NCBI RefSeq assembly: GCF_030269325.1
Contig: NZ_BSTD01000005.1
Coordinates: 701,391 to 765,390, forward strand
DNA from: Amycolatopsis sp. NBRC 101858
Lineage (GTDB): Bacteria; Actinomycetota; Actinomycetes; Mycobacteriales; Pseudonocardiaceae
DNA length: 64,000 nt
Direction of reading: 5' to 3'
Within the stretch, counting starts at the first letter, position 1; each line of letters opens with the position of its first letter. The notes under the pieces were generated by a model. It had not been told where the DNA came from. It did not search any database and was given only the letters and a program-made list of their open reading frames with translations. Shown here piece after piece: positions 8,425 to 15,208 of this stretch. The position numbers were made by a program, and so were the translations under genes.

Positions 8425-9999
8425 TCAGAACGGCCAGTCGGCGTTCTTGCCCGCCTCGAGCAGCGGAATCATCCGGAACCCCTGGTCGGTGAGGCCGCCG
8501 AACGTGTGCCGGTGCGCGGTGCCGGACGGCGCGTGGCCGTACCGGTAGCCGGCCAGGTTCCACGTGTACAGCGGCACGTGCGCGGGCAGTGACTGCCCGA
8601 CGTCCCCGAAGCCGGCCTGCTCGTCGGTGAGGATGACGACGCGGTCGTGCTTCGCGAAGTGCTTCCGCAGCGCGCCGGCCGTGTTCGTGCCGCCGCCGAG
8701 GAAGAACCCGCCGGACTTCCAGCGCTCGACGTCGCTCAGCAGCGAGCCGCCGCGGCGCAGCTTGAACACCTTGGTGCGCGGGCCGCCCAGCAGCCGGTCC
8801 GAGAACGACACGACGTCCGCGTCCGCGCACCGGCGGCCCAGGGCGAGGCCGAAGACCGCGGCCGCGTCCCAGCGCATCAGGGTGCCGTCGCGGCTGAAGC
8901 CCATGTTCATCGACGCCGAGGTGTCGACGAGCACGAGCGTCCGCCCCGGCAGTTCCGGCACGTTCGCCAGCGAATGCGCGATCGCCTGCTCCAGCGCCCA
9001 GCCCCACCGCAGCGACGGCGCGGCCCGGTAGGCCGAGAGGAACCGCATCGGCAGCTGCCGCGACTTCGCGACCTGAGCGGGATCGGCCAGCCGCGCGGCG
9101 ACCCGCTGCGCGACCTCGTCCGAGACGCCGGCCTCGTCGAAGTTCCTCAGGTTCCGAAGAAGCGCCATGTAGCCCATCGACGGGATCAGCGCTTCCCAGA
9201 CGCGCGCGTCGAGCGGACCCTGCAGCCAGCCGGCGACCGACTCCCACGTCATGCCGGCCGCGCGGAGGACGTCTGCGGCGTCCGGCTGCGTGAACAGCTC
9301 GCGACGGCGCGGAACGTCCCACGCGGTCAGCTCGGCGCGGGCGCGCAAGACCCCGAGCGCGTCCGGCAGCGGGTTCCCGCGGTCGTGGCGCTCGTCGAGG
9401 ATGTGCTTGTACAGCGCGGCGTCGCCGTTTGCCGGGTGCGTCAGCTCGAGGACGTCGGCGAAGCGGAACGCCCGCGCGGCCGAGTCCCACTTGACGTACG
9501 AGCGCTCGTTGTAGAGCTTCCGGGCCGCGTCGGCCACGCCGCGCTTGACCGGCTTCGGGATGTTCTTGCCGTGCACGGAAGTCCAGTAGGCGAGGAGTTC
9601 CCCGGGCTCGTCGGCCCGCTGCAGGACGTCGGCGACGACCTGGCGGCCGAGCCCGTCGAGCCCGGCCTCGAGGCGCGCCTTGGCGAACTCGGCCGCGCCG
9701 ACGAGCGACGCGGTGCGCAGGTTCGCCTCGGTCCGCAGCCAGCGCAGGAACCGCGCCGTCCACTGTGGATCCTCGAGGGTCGCGGCGTGGACGAGCGCCG
9801 TGTAGCGGGTGTCGCGCTCGCCGGCGGACTCGTAGAAGGTGTGCTCCCCGACCATGTTGGCGACGGCGAGCAGGAAGAGCTCGGACCGGGCGTCCCGCGC
9901 GTAGCCGGCGCCACCTTCGTGGGTGACAGCGGACGGCGTGGCCTCACCGAGCACCGGCGAAGTCGCGGCAGGCGCGCGGGCGGTGTTGAACTTGCTCAT
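8425..9999 (-). CDS. rsr: Ro60/Rsr-like TROVE domain + vWA protein
   Basis: Bacterial orthologue of the Ro60 autoantigen, 524 residues. Residues about 25-345 form the HEAT-like TROVE ring (for example ELFLLAVANMVGEHTFYESAGERD, FLRWLRTEANLRTASLVGA). Residues about 352-520 form a von Willebrand A domain with an intact MIDAS motif DTSAS at 359-363 and a later GGGTNT. Ro proteins bind misfolded RNAs through the ring and Y RNAs on its outer surface; in Deinococcus and Salmonella they work with polynucleotide phosphorylase in RNA processing or decay. The ATG at 9999 follows a GGGGGAG Shine-Dalgarno that lies inside a hairpin. Two Y-RNA-like elements sit immediately upstream on the same strand. Confidence 0.93.
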   Translation of the reverse strand: MSKFNTARAPAATSPVLGEATPSAVTHEGGAGYARDARSELFLLAVANMVGEHTFYESAGERDTRYTALVHAATLEDPQWTARFLRWLRTEANLRTASLVGAAEFAKARLEAGLDGLGRQVVADVLQRADEPGELLAYWTSVHGKNIPKPVKRGVADAARKLYNERSYVKWDSAARAFRFADVLELTHPANGDAALYKHILDERHDRGNPLPDALGVLRARAELTAWDVPRRRELFTQPDAADVLRAAGMTWESVAGWLQGPLDARVWEALIPSMGYMALLRNLRNFDEAGVSDEVAQRVAARLADPAQVAKSRQLPMRFLSAYRAAPSLRWGWALEQAIAHSLANVPELPGRTLVLVDTSASMNMGFSRDGTLMRWDAAAVFGLALGRRCADADVVSFSDRLLGGPRTKVFKLRRGGSLLSDVERWKSGGFFLGGGTNTAGALRKHFAKHDRVVILTDEQAGFGDVGQSLPAHVPLYTWNLAGYRYGHAPSGTAHRHTFGGLTDQGFRMIPLLEAGKNADWPF

Positions 10000-10001
10000 T
10001 T

Positions 10002-10022
10002 CTCCCCCTCGTGATGGGGGAG
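10002..10022 (-). promoter_or_regulatory. hairpin sequestering the rsr ribosome-binding site
   Basis: On the minus strand CTCCCCC (10022-10016) pairs perfectly with GGGGGAG (10008-10002) across a 7-base loop. GGGGGAG is the Shine-Dalgarno of rsr, two bases before its ATG. The 5' arm shares 10018-10022 with the closing stem of the adjacent Y RNA, so the two folds are mutually exclusive. This suggests translational control of rsr by Y RNA folding or processing; that role is inferred from complementarity only. Confidence 0.5.
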
Positions 10023-10189
10023 CCGCGGCCACGGCGATGCCCGAGATCGAAGTCGGTGAAGGTACGTTTGCTGCTCTGCCAGGCTGAGCTACCGGACCGT
10101 GGCCCGGGAGGGATTCGAACCCCCGACCTGCCCATTACAAGGAAGTAACCCTCGCCTGCGCACCGGACATCGGTGTGGCCGCGGCTCCC
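10018..10189 (-). ncRNA. yrlA: YrlA-type Y RNA with circularly permuted tRNA mimic
   Basis: Minus-strand RNA of about 172 nt. Its ends form a perfect 15-bp stem (10189-10175 with 10032-10018), a 2x2 internal loop, then a 9-bp stem (10172-10164 with 10043-10035). Next comes the Ro-binding-type region: GAGGGTTACTTC (10153-10142) opposite TACCTTCACC. The interior holds tRNA parts in permuted order: a T-arm with GGGGG stem, TTCGAAT loop (10124-10108); acceptor strand CCGGGCC (10107-10101); acceptor strand GGTCCGG (10098-10092); and a D-arm GCTC/AGCCTGGCA/GAGC (10089-10073). There is no anticodon arm. This matches the published description of bacterial YrlA RNAs, and its position upstream of rsr supports it. 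Confidence 0.85.
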
Positions 10190-10222
10190 GAGATCTTTCC
10201 CGCACCGGGAGTGCGTTCGTGT

Positions 10223-10303
10223 GCCCGAGATCGAAGTGGTGAAGGCTTTCGGGAGTCGAACCCAAGGGATACCAGAGAAGTAACCCTCACCGCCGCACCG
10301 GGC
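10223..10303 (-). ncRNA. second, minimal Y-RNA-like element
   Basis: Minus-strand element of about 81 nt just upstream of the YrlA-like RNA. It shares the exact 12-mer GAGGGTTACTTC (10288-10277) on its 5' side, and CCTTCACC plus CTTCGATCTCGGGCA on its 3' side. GCCCG (10303-10299) pairs with CGGGC (10227-10223), and GGUGA pairs with UCACC inside. The loop keeps only a T-arm-like hairpin, UUGGG-UUCGACU-CCCGA (10265-10249), with no acceptor or D-arm. It is either a compact Y RNA of its own or a decayed duplicate of its neighbour. The long element has changed paired bases in its matching stem, which supports selection on structure. Confidence 0.6.
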
Positions 10304-10363
10304 GAGACCTACGTTAGCCGCCCGCTCGCCCCGGCGGAAACCGATTTTCCCTGACGAGCGACC

Positions 10364-10390
10364 CGTACTATAGTTGGTATAAGCGTACTA
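10364..10390. promoter_or_regulatory. divergent promoter region with CGTACTA direct repeats
   Basis: AT-rich island in the rsr/Y RNA-nucleotidyltransferase intergenic region. CGTACTA occurs at 10364-10370 and 10384-10390, 20 bp apart (two helical turns), around a TATAGT. TATAGT reads on both strands (plus 10369-10374, minus 10372-10367) and TAAAAT (10389-10394) could be the plus-strand -10. This is a plausible autoregulatory site for the wHTH of the downstream gene and the likely promoter of the Y RNA/rsr transcript. No -35 box is convincing. Confidence 0.4.
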
Positions 10391-10407
10391 AAATACAGGT
10401 GAGGGCG

Positions 10408-11031
10408 ATGGAGCTGAACAGGCCGCTGGCCACAGTGACTCCGACTTTGGACGGCGACGTGCTGGGTGTCCTGGCCGGCTTCGACGGGACGTTCACGACC
10501 GGTCAGCTGCACCGGGTCCTGGGTGAGCGCTCGGAAGAGGGGATTCGGAAGGTCTTGCAGCGGCTCGTCCGGCAGGGCGTAGTGCACGCCGACCGAGTCG
10601 GCAACGCTTTCGCCTACCGGCTCAACCGCGACCATCTCGCCGCGGAGCACATCGTCGGATTGTCGGATCTGCGGGGAAAGCTGCTGGGGAGGATCGAATC
10701 CGCCCTAACGGCCTGGCAGGTTCGGCCACAGTACGGCGCCGTGTTCGGTTCGGCCGCTCGCGGCTCCATGGTCGCCGAGAGCGACATCGACCTTCTCTTG
10801 GTCCGGCCGGACGGTGTGGACGAAGATCGCTGGGCCCTTCAGGTCGACGGCCTGGCTGCCGATGTTTCCCGGTGGACGGGCAATGACGCCCGGATCCTCG
10901 AGTTCACCGTGGCCGAGGTCGCGGCCCGTGGCCGCGACGAGCCGGTGCTGGCCGACGTCCTGCGTGATGGCCTGACCGTGGCCGGTCGTCACGCCTGGCT
11001 GGCCGGGCAGATCCGGAAGAGAAAGAGCTGA
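10408..11031 (+). CDS. wHTH-nucleotidyltransferase (MNT) domain protein
   Basis: About 207 residues. An N-terminal winged helix-turn-helix (about 10-75; TTGQLHRVLGERSEEGIRKVLQRLVRQGVV) is fused to a minimal nucleotidyltransferase. The signature GSAARGSMVAESDIDLLLV holds the GS and DxD metal-binding residues. MNT proteins pair with HEPN toxins and can neutralise them by AMP transfer (MntA/HepT-type systems); the wHTH suggests it also controls its own operon. AGGTGAGG precedes the ATG at 10408; a GTG at 10399 is an alternative. The next gene starts one base after the stop. It is transcribed away from the Y RNA/rsr unit. Confidence 0.8.
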   Translation: MELNRPLATVTPTLDGDVLGVLAGFDGTFTTGQLHRVLGERSEEGIRKVLQRLVRQGVVHADRVGNAFAYRLNRDHLAAEHIVGLSDLRGKLLGRIESALTAWQVRPQYGAVFGSAARGSMVAESDIDLLLVRPDGVDEDRWALQVDGLAADVSRWTGNDARILEFTVAEVAARGRDEPVLADVLRDGLTVAGRHAWLAGQIRKRKS

Positions 11032-11032
11032 A

Positions 11033-11434
11033 GTGCGCACCAAGAGATGTAGCCCCGAGGTGTTGCGGGGCCGCCTCGCGAAGGCGGAGCAGTTCTGGGA
11101 GGTGGCGGGCCTCGTGCGTGACCTCGCCAATGAACAGGATCCCAGCGAGATCGGGGACGCGTACGTGACCCTTTGTGTGCACGCGGGTATCGCCGCCGCC
11201 GACGCGCTGTGCTGTGCCGGTCTCGGCGAGCATGCGCAGGGTGAGAACCACAACGACGCGGTGCAGCTCTTGGCGAAGGTGGACGCGGAGGCGAGCCGCG
11301 CCCTTCGCGCCTTGCTGGGGTTGAAGACGAAGGCCGGCTACAGCCACACCTCGGCTACGGCGGACGAGTTCAAGCGCGCGGGCCGAAGTGCCGAAGCGCT
11401 CATCATGCGAGCCCGCCGGCGTGTGATGAGTTAG
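11033..11434 (+). CDS. HEPN-like partner of the nucleotidyltransferase
   Basis: A 133-residue, mostly helical protein beginning at GTG 11033, one base after the MNT stop codon, so the two are surely co-translated. Its composition and the KAEQFWEVAGLV / LLGLKTKAGYSHT pattern resemble actinobacterial HEPN proteins that accompany MNT genes. The canonical catalytic RX4-6H is not clearly present: around the C-terminal His the sequence reads KTKAGYSH, so it may be inactive, divergent, or use other residues. If active, the expected target is RNA, commonly tRNA. Confidence 0.6.
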   Translation: MRTKRCSPEVLRGRLAKAEQFWEVAGLVRDLANEQDPSEIGDAYVTLCVHAGIAAADALCCAGLGEHAQGENHNDAVQLLAKVDAEASRALRALLGLKTKAGYSHTSATADEFKRAGRSAEALIMRARRRVMS

Positions 11435-11445
11435 CGCTCCTTTGT

Positions 11446-11489
11446 AGTTCGTGCTAAGAACTATGTATAGTCAGTTCGTAGCACGAACT
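11446..11489 (+). promoter_or_regulatory. twin palindromic operators flanking a -10 box
   Basis: Two 17-bp pseudo-palindromes with the same consensus. 11446-11462 is AGTTCGT-GCT-AAGAACT (one mismatch) and 11473-11489 is AGTTCGT-AGC-ACGAACT (perfect). Their centres are 27 bp apart and TATAGT (11466-11471) lies between them. The downstream LLM oxidoreductase ATG at 11506 follows GGGAGGAATC. The size suits a MarR dimer, and a MarR gene is the second gene of this unit, so autoregulation is the simplest reading. Confidence 0.65.
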
Positions 11490-11505
11490 AAAACTGGGAG
11501 GAATC

Positions 11506-12399
11506 ATGACGCACTTCGGCATCGGAGTGTCCACCGCCGTCGCCGCGGTAGCCGGCACTCTGGAACTCGCCGTCCAGGCTGATCGCGCCGGGCTCGATCT
11601 GCTCACCGTGTCCGATCACCCGTACCACGCCGACCGGCTGGACGCCTACGCCGAGCTCGGGGTCCTGCTCGGGCGGACCGAACGGATTTCCGGCCTGGTC
11701 AGCGTCACCAACCTGCCGACGCGTCCGGCCTCGATGCTCGCCCGCACCGTCACGTCGTTGAGCGCCCTGACCGGCGGCCGGATCGTGCTCGGGATGGGCG
11801 TCGGCGGGCTCTGGGACGACATCGCGCGGCTCGGGTTCACCAAGCTGACCCCCGGTCAGGCCGTCCGCGCGTTCGAAGAGGGCATCCGGCTCGTCAAACT
11901 GCTCGGCGGAGGCGGTGACCCCGTCAGCTTCGACGGCGAGTTCTACCAGGTCACGAACCTCGACCCCGCCGCGGAGAAGATGCCGCCGGTGTGGACGGGC
12001 TCGGTCGGGCCCAAGTCGCTCGCCGTCACCGGGCGCGTCGCCGATGGCTGGATGCCCGGCCGCGCCGCCGACTGGCTCAGCGAGCGCTACCGCACCTCGC
12101 GGCCGATCATCGACAAAGCCGCGGTCGACGCCGGGCGCGACCCCTCGGACATCGCGACCGTCTACAACTTCCCCGGCCGCATCACCGAGAAGCCGCTGCC
12201 GGCCACCCGCACCGACGACGGACGCTGGATCGGCGGCTCGCCGGACCAGTGGATCGAGGAGCTGACCGGCGCGGTCCTGGAGCACGACGCCGCCGGGTTC
12301 GTGCTGTTCGGGCCGGGTGGCAGCACGCCCGACGAGACGGCCGCCGCGCGCTGGGCCGGGGAGATCGTGCCCGCCGTGCGGGAAGCCGTCGCGAAGTAG
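11506..12399 (+). CDS. LLM-class F420-dependent oxidoreductase
   Basis: Luciferase-like TIM-barrel oxidoreductase of 297 residues that probably uses coenzyme F420 or FMN. It begins HFGIGVSTAVAAVAGTLELAVQADRAGLDLLTVSDHPYH. GRIVLGMGVGGLWDDIARLGFTKLTPGQAVRAFEEGIRLVKLL is the usual bacterial-luciferase barrel segment, and PPVWTGSVGPKSLAVTGRVADGWMPG follows. Actinobacteria encode many such enzymes of diverse substrate. It heads a two-gene unit with a MarR regulator 10 bp downstream, behind a promoter with two palindromic operators. Confidence 0.85.
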   Translation: MTHFGIGVSTAVAAVAGTLELAVQADRAGLDLLTVSDHPYHADRLDAYAELGVLLGRTERISGLVSVTNLPTRPASMLARTVTSLSALTGGRIVLGMGVGGLWDDIARLGFTKLTPGQAVRAFEEGIRLVKLLGGGGDPVSFDGEFYQVTNLDPAAEKMPPVWTGSVGPKSLAVTGRVADGWMPGRAADWLSERYRTSRPIIDKAAVDAGRDPSDIATVYNFPGRITEKPLPATRTDDGRWIGGSPDQWIEELTGAVLEHDAAGFVLFGPGGSTPDETAAARWAGEIVPAVREAVAK

Positions 12400-12408
12400 G
12401 CTGGGGCG

Positions 12409-12867
12409 ATGGGGAAACACGGGGAGGACCTCGGCGTCGTCGCCGGGCTCGTGCGGGCGTCGTTCCTGGTGAACGCCGTCTACGCCGAGTCGGCCCGCGC
12501 GTACGGGCTGACCGTGCAGCAAGGACAGCTGCTGTGCGTGCTGATGGGCCGGCCGTATGGAATGGGCGACCTCGGCGCGACGCTCGGCCTCGAGAAGTCC
12601 AGCCTGACCGGCCTGGTCGACCGCGCGGTCCGGCGCGGCCTCGTGCGCCGCGAGCCGGACCCGGACGACCGCCGCGCGGTGCAGGTCGTGCTGACGGCGG
12701 AAGGCCGCAACCTCGCGGAGGACTTCTACGCGGCGACCTGCCGGCGCGTCGACGACCTGGCCGCCGGCCTGCCGGCGGCGGACCGGGAGAAGCTGGCCGC
12801 GTTGCTGGGCCAGGTCGTGCGCGAGAACGAAGTCCCGACCGTGTTCCTCGACGCCGTACAGCGCTGA
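12409..12867 (+). CDS. MarR family transcriptional regulator
   Basis: A 152-residue winged-helix repressor. YGLTVQQGQLLCVLMGRPYGMGDLGATLGLEKSSLTGLVDRAVRRGLVRREPDPDDRRAVQVVLTAEGR covers the DNA-recognition helix and the wing with the conserved DxRR motif. It starts 9 bp after the oxidoreductase stop, so it is in the same operon. The paired palindromes upstream of that operon are likely its binding sites. The ligand is unknown. Confidence 0.88.
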   Translation: MGKHGEDLGVVAGLVRASFLVNAVYAESARAYGLTVQQGQLLCVLMGRPYGMGDLGATLGLEKSSLTGLVDRAVRRGLVRREPDPDDRRAVQVVLTAEGRNLAEDFYAATCRRVDDLAAGLPAADREKLAALLGQVVRENEVPTVFLDAVQR

Positions 12868-12871
12868 GGTG

Positions 12872-13326
12872 TCAGCGGGGACGCAAGTGGTGCAGCAGCT
12901 TGAGCACGCCGGAGCCAGGAAGCCGGGGGCCGAGTTCGGCACCCGGCCTTGATGATTTCGACCTGGCTTTCCGGCGGAGCTTCCCGTTGGCCCTGCCGAA
13001 CGAGGTAGACGAAACTCGCGAGTTTGAGAGTCGCGGTCGCGCCGCCGACGATCATCATCGTCACCGCGACATCGGTCAGGTCGCTCTCCGCGGCACGTCC
13101 GCCCTCACCGACTGCAGCGGGTAGCCGGTGTCCGTAGATCGAAGGTGCCCTTGATGAACTGACCTTCGTAGGTCGCGTGGACCTCTACTTCGTTTCGGTT
13201 GCTTGCCAGACTTTTGAAGTAGCCGGATGCGCGCGAGCGCACCGACCCGCCTGCCCGGCAGCGCTGTGCTGCGGGCAAGCGGGACTGTGCAGAAGGACTC
13301 AGCTGGGGAAACCCGAAGCGCGCCAA
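12872..13326 (-). pseudogene. frame-broken remnant in the marR-accE gap
   Basis: This roughly 430-bp gap has no intact gene. On the minus strand, fragments in different frames look protein-like: NEVEVHATYEGQFIKGTFDLRT (ending at a stop near 13105), then SDLTDVAVTMMIVGGATATLK with a hydrophobic stretch and VYLVRQGQREAPPESQVEIIK. A third short stretch ends GVLKLLHHLRPR before a TGA at 12872-12874. The middle piece loosely resembles small effector-associated membrane components. The segment is richer in A/T than its surroundings. I read it as a decayed small gene or genes; this is tentative. Confidence 0.25.
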
Positions 13327-13520
13327 GCGCCTTCGCCGGGGTGAAGCGGCTTACGCAGCGAAGCGGCGTGATCGCCCCACCACGACGTACGCGGCTTCGG
13401 CTTCTTCGCGGCCGGAGCCGCCGACGCCGCGGCGACGATCGCCGTCAGCGCCGCCAGTTCGGCGTCGCTCGGGTTTCCTCGCACCACCCGCAGCAGGGGC
13501 CGCTTCTCGTCCTCGCTCAC
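13299..13520 (-). CDS. accE: acyl-CoA carboxylase epsilon subunit
   Basis: A 73-residue protein from GTG 13520. It starts SEDEKRPLLRVVRGNPSDAELAALTAI, the hallmark of actinobacterial AccE/PccE, which stabilises the alpha-beta carboxylase complex. It ends with the Trp-rich RTSWWGDHAASLRKPLHPGEGAWRASGFP motif. It overlaps the accD stop codon (GTGA), giving strict translational coupling. Too short for simple gene finders, but strongly supported by position and motifs. Confidence 0.93.
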   Translation of the reverse strand: MSEDEKRPLLRVVRGNPSDAELAALTAIVAAASAAPAAKKPKPRTSWWGDHAASLRKPLHPGEGAWRASGFPS

Positions 13521-15154
13521 AGCGGGATGTTCCCGTGCTTCTTGGGCGGCAGCGACTCGCGTTTGTTGCGCAGCAGCGACAACGCCCGCGCGACGTGCCC
13601 GCGGGTGTGGGCCGGCACGATCACCGAGTCGACGTAACCACGCTCGGCCGCCGCGTACGGGTTGAGCAGCGTGTCCTCGTACTGCTCGATCAGCTCGGCG
13701 CGCAACGCGTCCACGTCGCGCCCCTCGTTCGCCGCGTTCGCGAGCGTCTTGCGGTGCACGATGTTCGCCGCGCCCTGGGCGCCCATCACCGCGACCTGCG
13801 CGGTCGGCCAGGCGAGGTTGATGTCGGCGCCGAGGTGCTTGGAGCCCATGACGTCGTACGCGCCGCCGAACGCCTTGCGCGTGATGATCGTGACCAGCGG
13901 GACCGTCGCCTCCGCGTAGGCGAAGATCAGCTTCGCGCCGCGGCGGATGATGCCGTTCCACTCCTGGTCGGTGCCCGGGAGGAAGCCCGGGACGTCGACG
14001 AAGGTGAGCACCGGGATGTTGAACGCGTCGCAGGTGCGGACGAACCGCGCGGCCTTCTCGGACGCGTCGATGTCGAGGCAGCCGGCGAACTGCGTCGGCT
14101 GGTTGGCGACGACGCCGACGCTCTGCCCGTCGACGCGGCCGAAGCCGACGATGATGTTCGGCGCGAACAGCTCGTGGACCTCGAGGAACTCGCCGTCGTC
14201 GACCACGCGGTTGATGACCTCGTGCATGTCGTACGGCGTGTTCGGGGAGTCCGGGATGAGCGTGTCGAGCTCACGGTCGGAATCGGTGACGTCGTCGAAG
14301 AACCCGGCCGGCGCGTCGGACGGCTCGAACACCGGCGCGTCGGAGAGGTTGTTCTGCGGCAGGTAGGACAGCAGTTCCTTGACGTAGGCGATGGCGTCTT
14401 CGTCGTCGTTGCCGAGGTAGTGCGCGACGCCGGACTTCGTGTTGTGAGTGCGGCCGCCGCCGAGCTCCTCGAAGGTGACGTCCTCGCCGGTGACCGTCTT
14501 GACGACGTCCGGGCCGGTGATGAACATCTGCGAGGTCTCGTCGACCATCACGACGAAGTCGGTGAGCGCGGGGGAGTAGACGTGGCCGCCCGCGTTCGCG
14601 CCCATGATCAGCGAGATCTGCGGGATGACCCCGGACGCCTGCACGTTGCGGCGGAAGATCTCGCCGTAGAGGCCGAGCGAGACGACGCCTTCCTGGATGC
14701 GCGCGCCGCCGCCTTCGTTGATGCCGACGATCGGGCGGCCGGTCTTGATCGCCAGGTCCATGACCTTGACGATCTTCTCGCCGTAGACCTCGCCGAGGCT
14801 GCCGCCGAAGATGGTGACGTCCTGGCTGAAGACGCAGATCGGGCGGCCGTCGACGGTGCCGTAGCCGGTGACGACGCCGTCGCCGTAGGGCCGGTTCTTC
14901 TCCTGGCCGAAGTTGGTCGAGCGGTGCCGGGCGAGCTCGTCGAGCTCGACGAACGAGTTCTCGTCGAGCAGCAGCTCGATGCGCTCCCGCGCGGTTTTCT
15001 TGTCCTTGGCGTGCTGCTTCTCCACGGCGCGGGCCGAGCCCGCGTGCACCGCCTCGTCATAACGGCGATAGAGGTCGGCGAGCTTGCCGGCCGTGGTGTG
15101 GATGTCCGGTTCGTCCTCGGGCGGCGTCCCGAGCGGCTCCGTCGCACTGCTCAT
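13517..15154 (-). CDS. accD5: acyl-CoA carboxylase beta subunit (carboxyltransferase)
   Basis: Carboxyltransferase of 545 residues that moves the carboxyl group from biotin on AccA3 to propionyl- or acetyl-CoA, giving methylmalonyl- or malonyl-CoA. The N-terminal half has LVMDLAIKTGRPIVGINEGGGARIQEGV, and the C-terminal half has PGFLPGTDQEWNGIIRRGAKLIFAYAEATVPLVTIITRKAFGGAYDVMGSKHLGADINLAWPTAQVAVMG. These are the two crotonase-fold oxyanion-hole regions (GGGAR and GGAY). It starts at ATG 15154 with a family-typical leader and overlaps accE. Substrate preference (D5-type propionyl) is inferred from the genomic neighbourhood. Confidence 0.93.
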   Translation of the reverse strand: MSSATEPLGTPPEDEPDIHTTAGKLADLYRRYDEAVHAGSARAVEKQHAKDKKTARERIELLLDENSFVELDELARHRSTNFGQEKNRPYGDGVVTGYGTVDGRPICVFSQDVTIFGGSLGEVYGEKIVKVMDLAIKTGRPIVGINEGGGARIQEGVVSLGLYGEIFRRNVQASGVIPQISLIMGANAGGHVYSPALTDFVVMVDETSQMFITGPDVVKTVTGEDVTFEELGGGRTHNTKSGVAHYLGNDDEDAIAYVKELLSYLPQNNLSDAPVFEPSDAPAGFFDDVTDSDRELDTLIPDSPNTPYDMHEVINRVVDDGEFLEVHELFAPNIIVGFGRVDGQSVGVVANQPTQFAGCLDIDASEKAARFVRTCDAFNIPVLTFVDVPGFLPGTDQEWNGIIRRGAKLIFAYAEATVPLVTIITRKAFGGAYDVMGSKHLGADINLAWPTAQVAVMGAQGAANIVHRKTLANAANEGRDVDALRAELIEQYEDTLLNPYAAAERGYVDSVIVPAHTRGHVARALSLLRNKRESLPPKKHGNIPL

Positions 15155-15208
15155 TCCCGGGAGCTTAGCTACTTGCAAGTCACTTCGCGTGTGGCGTAGG
15201 CAACGTCC

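Noticed and set aside
10073..10124. A tRNA gene on the minus strand (canonical D-arm and T-arm with TTCGAAT)
   Set aside because: The T-arm precedes the D-arm, the acceptor strands are joined directly, and there is no anticodon arm. It is a permuted tRNA-like module of a Y RNA, not a tRNA.
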